Assembly: GCA_020433835.1 (NCBI GenBank)
Contig: JAGRBY010000142.1
Location: 1 to 13,449, forward strand
From: Anaerolineae bacterium
GTDB taxonomy: Bacteria > Chloroflexota > Anaerolineae > 4572-78 > J111
DNA length: 13,449 bases
Reading direction: 5' to 3'
Within the stretch, counting starts at the first letter, position 1; every line of letters starts with the position of its first letter. Positions 7,355-13,449 of this stretch are shown here, in pieces. Made by a program: the position numbers and the translations under genes. The notes under the pieces are model-generated. The model did not search any database and had not been told where the DNA came from. It worked only from the letters and a program-made list of their open reading frames with translations.

Positions 7355-7359
7355 AGGAG
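7355..7359 (+). promoter_or_regulatory. Ribosome binding site fixing the PAP2-VanZ start
   Basis: AGGAG sits six bases before the ATG at 7366. The earlier in-frame ATG at 7348, which overlaps the cyclase stop as TAATG, has no SD of its own and adds only six polar residues, MQQELS, so 7366 is preferred. Translational coupling from the cyclase remains possible for either start. Confidence 0.7.
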
Positions 7360-7365
7360 CTTTCT

Positions 7366-8250
7366 ATGGAATCGTTTTTACTTACAATGATCAATCAAAA
7401 TCTGAGCAACCCCATTTTGGATCAGGCCGTGCTTACTATAACATGGGCAGGGTTAATTTTCTTGCCGGCTCTCGGTTTGAGTTTGTGGATTACCGATCAA
7501 CAGCGACATATCGGCCAAGCCATTTTAACGGCTTGCGCTGCGAGTGTCGTCTTTGCCGTTGCTTTTCAGTTTTTATCATTGCGAACCGGCCCGGAGAATG
7601 TTCGATTAGTGCAAGGGGGCTTTAGTTTGTTGGCTTTTCCCAGTGGCTATACGGCTATGGCCTTTAGCGTGGCCATAATTATTATTTTAGCCTATCGTCG
7701 TTGGGATTGGAGTTTACTGGCTGTTGGTGGGGCTATTTTTATTGCCTTCAGCCGCATTTACCTGGGGCTTCACTACCCTTCTGACATTTTAGGGGGAGTC
7801 GTATTGGGCAGCGCGATTGGAGCGGCATGTTATGCCATTATAGGGGAACTCCCCAATCGTTGGGATTGGTTACTGTGGCCGCAAATTGCACTGGCAGCAT
7901 TGGTTACGGAGATGGCCTATTTGGGGATTTTACCGCTGTACGTAGTGCAGTGGCCCTATGCAGATAAGGTGTTTCACTTTTTACTGTTTGGATTGATCGC
8001 ATTTTGGCTCAATCTCTGGTTTCGAGGACGTTTCGTGTCGGTTGGGAATTGGTCCGTTCCCCTGGCGATTTTGTTGCCGTTAGCCATCGTCGCGATAGAA
8101 GAGGTGGCGCAAGGCTTCTCCCCCTTAAGAACAGCGGATATAACCGATTTAGCTTCCGACCTGGCTGGCATGATTTTCTTTTGGTGGTTAAGCACCAAAA
8201 TCCTTAAAGCGCGAGTGCAGCGGAGCGCTTATGAGGCGGCCTCATTGTAG
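7366..8250 (+). CDS. PAP2-family phosphatase fused to a VanZ-like domain
   Basis: This 294-aa polytopic membrane protein joins two modules. Residues about 1-160 are a type 2 phosphatidic acid phosphatase (PAP2) domain, a family that dephosphorylates lipid phosphates such as undecaprenyl pyrophosphate or phosphatidate. Motif C3 is intact (SRIYLGLHYPSD: Ser129, Arg130, nucleophile His136, Asp140). Motif C2 reads PSGY (Tyr95) where the family has PSGH, and motif C1 is degenerate (QFLSLRTGP, lacking the usual Lys). Residues about 185-280 resemble VanZ: DKVFHF (200-205), EEVAQ (245-249), Arg255, Asp258, Asp261 and Gly268. About nine or ten transmembrane segments are expected. The start at 7366 is chosen by its SD. 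It follows the membrane cyclase by 17 bases. Activity is doubtful because of the C1 and C2 changes; a binding or altered role is possible. Confidence 0.82.
   Translation: MESFLLTMINQNLSNPILDQAVLTITWAGLIFLPALGLSLWITDQQRHIGQAILTACAASVVFAVAFQFLSLRTGPENVRLVQGGFSLLAFPSGYTAMAFSVAIIIILAYRRWDWSLLAVGGAIFIAFSRIYLGLHYPSDILGGVVLGSAIGAACYAIIGELPNRWDWLLWPQIALAALVTEMAYLGILPLYVVQWPYADKVFHFLLFGLIAFWLNLWFRGRFVSVGNWSVPLAILLPLAIVAIEEVAQGFSPLRTADITDLASDLAGMIFFWWLSTKILKARVQRSAYEAASL
8230..8244. repeat. Short palindrome at the end of the PAP2-VanZ gene
   Basis: ATGAGG-CGG-CCTCAT forms a 6-bp stem with a three-base loop just before the stop at 8248-8250. No T-run follows on either strand, so it is not a standard terminator. 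It lies next to the 28-bp gap between two convergent genes and may help fold the 3' ends of both transcripts. Confidence 0.35.
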
Positions 8251-8278
8251 CAGTACAAAGCGTAAGACGGTGCCTCGG

Positions 8279-8821
8279 TTAAGGGCGCTTTATTCCATTC
8301 GGCATAATGGTTTCTTTAAGGCTGCTAACAATACTCAGTTGCTCTTGGGTAATGTTGGCCTCGGTTAGATTGGCGTAGCTAAAAATGGCTCCACTGGTGT
8401 TAGCCCCAATCATTGTGGCTTCGGTGAGATCGGCGTGGGTTAAGTTGGCTCTAAACAAGTTTGCGCCACGCAGGTTAACGCGATACAAATAAGCGTACCT
8501 TAGATCGGCACCTCGTAAATTGATATGACGCAAGTCGGCTTCGTTGAGATGGGCTTTGTGGAGATTGCCTCGGAAGAGATTAGCTCCGTTTAGATTTATT
8601 TGGTCAAGCGTAGCTTCACTAAGATTTGCTTCCCTTAGGTAAGCCCAGCCTAAGTTAGCGCCCGTTAAATTTGCACCCTTTAAGTTAACTCCACTGAGAT
8701 AGGCGCGATGTAAATTAATACCGCTTAAATCTAGCCCGGCTAAATTTGCTCCGGTTAGGTTAGGGATTTGGCTGCTTTGACGTGCCGACGTAATGATTTT
8801 TTCTACATCTTCGCGGTTCAT
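8279..8821 (-). CDS. Pentapeptide-repeat protein
   Basis: This 180-aa protein is almost entirely pentapeptide repeats of the A(D/N)LxX type. After an N-terminal segment of 24 residues (MNREDVEKII...), 27 consecutive repeats run without interruption from residue 25 to 159, including ANLTG, ADLRH, VNLRG and ANLFR. They should fold as a right-handed quadrilateral beta-helix of nearly seven coils. A tail of about 20 residues ends PNGIKRP. No signal peptide or membrane segment is present, so it is probably cytosolic. Such proteins act as protein-binding scaffolds; some mimic DNA and bind gyrase, but nothing here shows that. The ATG at 8819-8821 is preferred over the in-frame TTG at 8825-8827. It begins 20 bases after the stop of the tandem-cyclase gene on the same strand, so the two are probably one transcript. 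No strong SD is seen. Confidence 0.88.
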   Translation of the reverse strand: MNREDVEKIITSARQSSQIPNLTGANLAGLDLSGINLHRAYLSGVNLKGANLTGANLGWAYLREANLSEATLDQINLNGANLFRGNLHKAHLNEADLRHINLRGADLRYAYLYRVNLRGANLFRANLTHADLTEATMIGANTSGAIFSYANLTEANITQEQLSIVSSLKETIMPNGIKRP

Positions 8822-8841
8822 AGCCAATAACCAGTTATTAT

Positions 8842-11800
8842 TTACCCAGTTATCAAAGATGGCTCAATTTCTTTCTCACAGATAGTAACAATAGCTTGAT
8901 GCCACTGGACATTCTCTAAATAATTGCGTCTTTGTTGTCCGTTTTGAAAATCTAAAATCTTCTGTTGCAGATTAGCATGCGCTTTTTGTAATATCCCTTG
9001 CGCATTGTGCCTAAAACTGGGGTTAATTTGCGATAACGCTGTGAGTATATTGTAAACCTTTAAGTGAACCCACGCCAAATTATTTGTCCCCGTAATATCC
9101 TGATTTTGAGATAATGAAAGAATGGTATTTACATAAGCTATAGCTTTTTCTCTTTGGCCTTGAGCGACAGCAATATTGGCTATACCCACCAATATGTCGA
9201 TGGTTAGATGCTGTTGGTTAAGTTCATAACGTAACTGTAGGGCTTGCTCATAGGCGCTAAAAGCCTCTTTCAGATGGCCTAATTCAACCAATGCATGTCC
9301 CAGATAGGTTAAGCTATAACTCTCACCGCTATGAAATTTTAATTTTCGGGCAGTCGCTATAGCTAACTCACAATACCGCTTGGTAGTTTGATAGCTACCT
9401 AAGTAATAGTATACAACACTCAACTTACTGAGCGAATCGGCTTCGCCCAGTTGGTTACCAATTTCTTCCCGGATACCCAGCGATTGGCCCAAATAACTGC
9501 GGGCCGGCGGATAATCGCCTTGATAACAATAGGTAATGCCTAAGTTGCATAGAGCCTCGGCCACCAACTGTCGATCTTGTATCTCACGGCCAATATCCAG
9601 AACTTGTTCAAAATAATCGCGGGCTATGTCATACTCTTCTGTGTTGAGATAAAGTAAACCAATATTATGAAACGTTTTTATCTCATTTCGTTTGTGGCCC
9701 AGCCCATAGTATATGAGAATAGCCTGCTCAAAATTTTTGCGGGCTGCTGCCAAATCACCTTGGTGATAGGCTACCAGTCCAAGAATATTAAGCGTATCGG
9801 CTTTAACTAAAGGCTGCGAGATATACTGACAAAGCCAAAAAGCGCGTTGACAGCACGCTTGTGCCGCTAGATAATTGCCCTGCGTATAGTAAGCATCAGC
9901 CAGAGCTTGCAAACATTTGGCTTCAAAAAGATAGCTTTTCTGTTGTTGGGCTTTGGCTAAGGCTTTCTCTAACAAACTATAGGCCGTATCAAACTTGTTT
10001 TGGTTGGTTAAAGCTTGTCCCCACACAATATAACTGTCAATCAAAAGGCTTATATTTTGACTTTGCTTAGCATAGGTGGCTGCTTCTTGGGCCGCTGTGA
10101 TAGCCTCCGGATAATTGCTTGTTGCTTCAGCATACCAGGCCCAATGTAAAGCCACTACACCCAACCGATCGGCGTTATTAATGTGTTGAGCCAATTCTGT
10201 TAAAGACGTTAGATCAGCTTTCTGCCGGGCGCGATCTCCAAGTCGATGGTAAACCGTTTCGCGGGCCAAAAGGAGATTATAATGCTCGATTTCGTTATTT
10301 CTGGGTGTTAAGAATAAAGCGCGGTTAAGGTAACCTACAGCCTCGGCGTTAGCAAAAGCAGTAACCGCTTGTTGTCCAACAAGGGAGGCATAATAGCGCT
10401 CTCGATTTTCATCTTCAGCCTGATGCCAATGGTAAACCAACAGCGCATAGTATGGGGATAAAGGGGTTTGGTTAAGCGGGGCGCTAGGCTCAGATGAAAA
10501 ACGATGAGCAACTTTCACCTCAGGCGGCAGAAAAAGTTTGTCGGTATCAATCTTAAATGTATCCTCGTACCATCGTGCTACGCTGCGATGGAGCTGCCGT
10601 CGCCGATCAAATAAAAGGGATTGGTACGTTACTTCTCGAATGATAGTGTGCTTAAAGGTATAGGTGGTATCCGATAGCGACTCTTCGATTTCGATCAGGC
10701 CCAGATGCACTAAGTCATCAAGATACACTTTAATAATATTGTCCTTAATTTCTAAATGTTTTTTCAGTGTATCTCGTAAAATAGTGTAAGGAAACGTTTG
10801 TCCAATAACCGCAGCTACTCTTAAAATGAGTTGTTTTTCGGGAGGAAGGCGATCAATTCTGGATAAGATGATGTTTTGAATGGTTGGCGGTAAAGTTTGG
10901 GCAGCTCGATTCAGATCGCCACTAACCAAACAGCGCACCTTGTCTTGCATGGCTTTAAAGGTGATAAAACCGTGATCACGCAGTGCATAAAATATTTCTT
11001 CAGCAAAAAAGGGATTACCACCGGCCCGTTGTCGAATGAGTTCGGCTACAGCTTCCGGTAACTCATAGCGACTTAACCCCAACTTCATAGCTGCAATGGT
11101 TAGGGTATCATCGGCTTGCATTGCCTCAAGCCGTACGTACTCTGTTTCCTCCAACGCCCCGAGCAGAATGGCATTGGTACGCATGGTTACGCCTTCTAGC
11201 AAACGCGTAGCAACAATGAGAAAAATCGGGGTTTTGTCTTTAATGGCCGAAACGGCTAACAAAACCGTAAATTTCCATGATAATTCATCAATCCATTGGG
11301 CATCTTCTACAACAACCACCAGCGGATGCTCATTGGCTTTTGTCTTGAGCAAGGTAATCATCAACCAAATTAACTCATTTTGGCGCTCTTCTGGCGAAAG
11401 TGAGCGCACATACGTGCTTTCCGGCAGGTTTGTGTTAAGCAGTTCGTTCAGCAAACAAGCCCGGTCGGTTAACGTTGGAGCAGCTTTAGAGAGTTGATTA
11501 ATAATATGGTGATGTAACTCGGTTGAAAAAGTATCTATTTGATCAAGATTAAAATAGGCACTAAATATATCTTGCCAAACCCGTAACGGTTTTGCCTGTT
11601 CAACACTTTTTCCCCGTCCTAAAAGCGTCATTAACCCATAATTCTGCGCCCGCCGTACCAGGGCATGAACCAACTGCGATTTTCCGATCCCGGCTTCACC
11701 CTCGATGATAGAAATCCGTGGATTTCCATTCTTAACATCTTTCAGTTTTTGAGTTAATGCCGCTAATGCCTCCTGCCGTGCCACCAGATGGTCGGTTGAC

Positions 11801-13107
11801 CCGGTTTGTTGAATAAGGCCAAGCTGCTCTAACGGACTATGTTCGCCCGTAGGCCGATAAATAGGTACAAGCCCCGCTTTGCCCTTTATTTGCGTTGGGG
11901 TTAAATACTCAAATCTAATTTGATTATATGTACTGCGATAGGTTTCGTAGTTGCAACAAATTCTACCTGGGCCGGCTACACTCATCAGGCGTGCTGCTAA
12001 ATTAACTGTATCACCCATAACCGTATATTCGTGTCGCGTATCGCCGCCGACCGGTCCGGCAAAAACACGCCCGGTTGTAATGCCGATGGCCAACTGTATC
12101 TGCTGTTTTTGCGCCAGTGCTTGCAATTCCAATGCACACCGAACGGCCCTTTCAGGATCATCTTCGTGGGCATCGGGTGGCGCACCAAACAGAATAAGAA
12201 ACACTGTTCCTTTATCATCTACGGTAATGCGTGGTAAGCACCCTTGAAAGTGATAGATACTTTGTTGAGCACAGCGCATAAAAGTATGTAGCCGCTCGAT
12301 GGCCTGTGGTTGAGAATAATCGAAGTTTTTTATACCGGCGAATAATACGCTCATAGGGCGCAAGCTGGCCAGCCAGCCGTGCAACTCTTGATCGAGCCAG
12401 GTACGAACAGGGCGCGGAATGTAACAGCGTAAAATATGTTCCGCTTTACCTACATTATCAATGGATTCCCAGTTAAGGCCATGAATAGGGCGTGAAGGCA
12501 GGGGAACGGGGTGGATAATTGCTTCCGCTTCCGGACTTAAAACGATTTCGCCTTGGCGGGCTTGATTTTCGGCTTGTGCAGTTTGTTGTAGAGGATCGCC
12601 GGCAATAATATACTCCCACCGATTTTCTACGCCGCCAATATGCGCCGAAATAATCTCGCCTGCTCCAATACCCACCTTCAATTTAAGGGCAACAAGCCCC
12701 ACGCTACTCTCTAATACGCCAAATTCATCCATCGCCAACTGCATATTTTCCGCAGCTTGCTTGGCACGGCGGGTAGCCATACCTAGCGATTCGCCCTTGG
12801 TCGCAAAAACCACAATAAGCGAGTCGCCACCAAATTTAACCACTTCGCCGCCTTCAGCCTCGGCAAAAGCGATCATCCAACTAAAATAGCGATTTAATAG
12901 CCGGGTTAGCTCTTCAGGGCCTTCAGTGCCCCGCTGTCCCAAAGCTTCTGTAAGGGGGGTGAAGCCCGATACGTCGGCAAACAGAACAGCTGCTTGGAAC
13001 CGGCTTGTTTGGGGTTTGTTAGGGAGCGTCTTTAATGTGCCATTTAGAGCAGCCCGCGTTAAACTGAGCGGCACATAAGCGGCAGCCGTGCGCAATGGGT
13101 TTGACAT
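8842..13107 (-). CDS. Soluble tandem adenylyl cyclase with STAND ATPase and TPR repeats
   Basis: This 1421-aa cytosolic protein has the layout of animal soluble adenylyl cyclase. Cyclase domain C1 (about residues 36-200) keeps the metal ligands Asp45 (FADVSGF) and Asp95 and also Lys91, but has Ile167, Gln174 and Gln178 where Thr, Asn and Arg are expected. Domain C2 (about 250-420) has Gly258 and Thr301 in place of the metal aspartates but keeps Lys299 (DDKGT), Thr362, Asn369 and Arg373 (YTVMGDTVNLAAR). One composite active site is therefore likely. An ATPase follows, with Walker A GEAGIGKS (470-477), Walker B VVVVEDAQW (597-605) and the GGNPFFAEE sensor motif (about 696-704). A helical region comes next, then at least nine 40-residue TPR repeats (about 981-1340) for partner binding. 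Translation starts at ATG 13105-13107 with only a weak GGA upstream. It probably heads an operon with the pentapeptide-repeat gene. The input signal is unknown. Confidence 0.92.
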   Translation of the reverse strand: MSNPLRTAAAYVPLSLTRAALNGTLKTLPNKPQTSRFQAAVLFADVSGFTPLTEALGQRGTEGPEELTRLLNRYFSWMIAFAEAEGGEVVKFGGDSLIVVFATKGESLGMATRRAKQAAENMQLAMDEFGVLESSVGLVALKLKVGIGAGEIISAHIGGVENRWEYIIAGDPLQQTAQAENQARQGEIVLSPEAEAIIHPVPLPSRPIHGLNWESIDNVGKAEHILRCYIPRPVRTWLDQELHGWLASLRPMSVLFAGIKNFDYSQPQAIERLHTFMRCAQQSIYHFQGCLPRITVDDKGTVFLILFGAPPDAHEDDPERAVRCALELQALAQKQQIQLAIGITTGRVFAGPVGGDTRHEYTVMGDTVNLAARLMSVAGPGRICCNYETYRSTYNQIRFEYLTPTQIKGKAGLVPIYRPTGEHSPLEQLGLIQQTGSTDHLVARQEALAALTQKLKDVKNGNPRISIIEGEAGIGKSQLVHALVRRAQNYGLMTLLGRGKSVEQAKPLRVWQDIFSAYFNLDQIDTFSTELHHHIINQLSKAAPTLTDRACLLNELLNTNLPESTYVRSLSPEERQNELIWLMITLLKTKANEHPLVVVVEDAQWIDELSWKFTVLLAVSAIKDKTPIFLIVATRLLEGVTMRTNAILLGALEETEYVRLEAMQADDTLTIAAMKLGLSRYELPEAVAELIRQRAGGNPFFAEEIFYALRDHGFITFKAMQDKVRCLVSGDLNRAAQTLPPTIQNIILSRIDRLPPEKQLILRVAAVIGQTFPYTILRDTLKKHLEIKDNIIKVYLDDLVHLGLIEIEESLSDTTYTFKHTIIREVTYQSLLFDRRRQLHRSVARWYEDTFKIDTDKLFLPPEVKVAHRFSSEPSAPLNQTPLSPYYALLVYHWHQAEDENRERYYASLVGQQAVTAFANAEAVGYLNRALFLTPRNNEIEHYNLLLARETVYHRLGDRARQKADLTSLTELAQHINNADRLGVVALHWAWYAEATSNYPEAITAAQEAATYAKQSQNISLLIDSYIVWGQALTNQNKFDTAYSLLEKALAKAQQQKSYLFEAKCLQALADAYYTQGNYLAAQACCQRAFWLCQYISQPLVKADTLNILGLVAYHQGDLAAARKNFEQAILIYYGLGHKRNEIKTFHNIGLLYLNTEEYDIARDYFEQVLDIGREIQDRQLVAEALCNLGITYCYQGDYPPARSYLGQSLGIREEIGNQLGEADSLSKLSVVYYYLGSYQTTKRYCELAIATARKLKFHSGESYSLTYLGHALVELGHLKEAFSAYEQALQLRYELNQQHLTIDILVGIANIAVAQGQREKAIAYVNTILSLSQNQDITGTNNLAWVHLKVYNILTALSQINPSFRHNAQGILQKAHANLQQKILDFQNGQQRRNYLENVQWHQAIVTICEKEIEPSLITG

Positions 13108-13150
13108 TCTAATCCGAAGGTGAGTTTAGGGAATTTCGCTGGTTTTTTAC

Positions 13151-13170
13151 AGTATAACATAGTCTGTTAT
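13151..13170. promoter_or_regulatory. Inverted repeat overlapping the -10 of the tandem-cyclase gene, possible operator
   Basis: In the 152-bp divergent intergenic region, ATAACA (13154-13159) and TGTTAT (13165-13170) form a perfect 6-bp inverted repeat around TAGTC. It overlaps a minus-strand TATACT (13151-13156), a plausible -10 box for the tandem-cyclase gene, although no good -35 is seen 17 bases behind it. A second ACAGTAT copy lies at about 13190. The arrangement fits a repressor site but is short. Confidence 0.35.
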
Positions 13171-13223
13171 GGGAGACTACCCTAATTAACAGTATCATTG
13201 TCCTGTTCTTAGCTCTAAAGATA

Positions 13224-13252
13224 TTGCCGACTTATCTCGACCGGCTTATAAT
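13224..13252 (+). promoter_or_regulatory. Promoter of the right-edge gene, spaced for a leaderless transcript
   Basis: TTGCCG (13224-13229, four of six matches to TTGACA) and a perfect TATAAT (13247-13252) are separated by exactly 17 bases. Only seven bases separate TATAAT from the A of the ATG at 13260, so transcription should begin at the start codon itself. No SD is present, which agrees. Confidence 0.6.
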
Positions 13253-13259
13253 CGGCGCT

Positions 13260-13449
13260 ATGTCGATCACCAAAATCATACTATTTGGAACGATTTTTTG
13301 TACATATATCACCGCCGGGGTCTTATTTGCTACCCTAACCCCGCATTGGCAAGCGCCCGATGAACCGGCTCATTATAATTATATTCGCTACCTAGCTGCC
13401 GAGAAACGGTTTCCCGAGTTAGTAGCCGGCTGCTATAACGAAGCTTACC
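13260..13449 (+). CDS. N-terminus of a membrane glycosyltransferase-like protein (partial)
   Basis: The first 63 codons of a gene that runs off the right edge. A signal-anchor or first transmembrane helix (about residues 5-27, ILFGTIFCTYITAGVLFATL) is followed by TPHWQAPDEPAHYNYIRYLA and then GCYNEAY. An acidic DEP-H motif directly after the first membrane helix, on the outer face, is typical of polytopic glycosyltransferases of the PMT/ArnT/DUF2142 kind, which use lipid-linked sugars. The fragment is too short to name a substrate. The start codon lacks an SD and sits seven bases after a perfect -10 box. It is transcribed away from the tandem-cyclase gene. Confidence 0.65.
   Translation, partial: MSITKIILFGTIFCTYITAGVLFATLTPHWQAPDEPAHYNYIRYLAAEKRFPELVAGCYNEAY

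Noticed and set aside
8230..8278. Bidirectional terminator between the two convergent operons
   Set aside because: The only stem (8230-8244) is short, lies inside the coding sequence and has no T-run on either side.
8279..8821. Quinolone-resistance (Qnr-like) function for the pentapeptide-repeat protein
   Set aside because: It lacks recognisable Qnr-specific loops, and the repeat fold alone does not show gyrase binding.
8822..8827. TTG start at 8825-8827 for the pentapeptide-repeat protein
   Set aside because: It adds two residues only, and ATG two codons later is the more usual choice; neither has a clear SD, so the difference is minor.
11096..11497. Plus-strand frame of 133 codons opposite the ATPase domain
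   Set aside because: It is a shadow of the confident minus-strand gene, Ser-rich and lacking any motif.

Overview
The window is a bacterial chromosome segment of moderate GC content carrying several large, multi-domain signalling and cell-surface genes. The gene repertoire resembles filamentous Chloroflexota (Anaerolineae-like). It includes a cyclase/STAND-ATPase/TPR protein with a YVP motif before its first cyclase domain, a multi-pass membrane sensor cyclase, DUF11 surface repeats, and a polytopic glycosyltransferase-like start carrying WQAPDEPAHYNY. This assignment is an inference from protein style; there is no rRNA or marker gene here.

Layout. (1) Minus strand, 125-976: a phosphoserine phosphatase-like HAD enzyme (serB-like). 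It is preceded by about 160 nt of structured leader with a possible attenuator and a plausible promoter near 1144-1172. A fragmentary open frame runs off the left edge. (2) Plus strand, 1509-4454: a 981-aa secreted surface protein with a signal peptide, four DUF11 domains, an Asp-rich linker and a C-terminal LPETG-TM-basic sorting signal. It has its own promoter and SD and ends in a strong terminator (4504-4540). (3) 4580-4728: a non-coding imperfect palindrome of about 149 bp that looks like a small mobile or structured repeat. (4) Plus strand, 4862-8250: an operon of a polytopic GAF-PAS class III nucleotide cyclase and a PAP2-VanZ fusion membrane protein. (5) Minus strand, 8279-13107: an operon of a 1421-aa soluble tandem cyclase/ATPase/TPR protein followed 20 nt later by a pentapeptide-repeat protein. 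It converges on (4). (6) Plus strand, 13260 to the right edge: the N-terminus of a membrane glycosyltransferase-like protein, divergent from (5), with a promoter spaced for leaderless transcription.

How it fits together. Two unrelated class III cyclases lie back to back. One is membrane-bound with a homodimer-type catalytic domain that keeps every key residue. The other is soluble, and its two cyclase domains are each degenerate in a complementary way: the first keeps the metal aspartates, the second keeps the Thr/Asn/Arg set. Together they could form one active site, as in animal soluble adenylyl cyclase. The likely theme is cyclic-nucleotide signalling beside envelope functions (surface protein, lipid phosphatase/VanZ protein, glycosyltransferase), but no direct functional link between these operons can be shown from sequence. 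No tRNA, rRNA, CRISPR array or transposase gene was seen.
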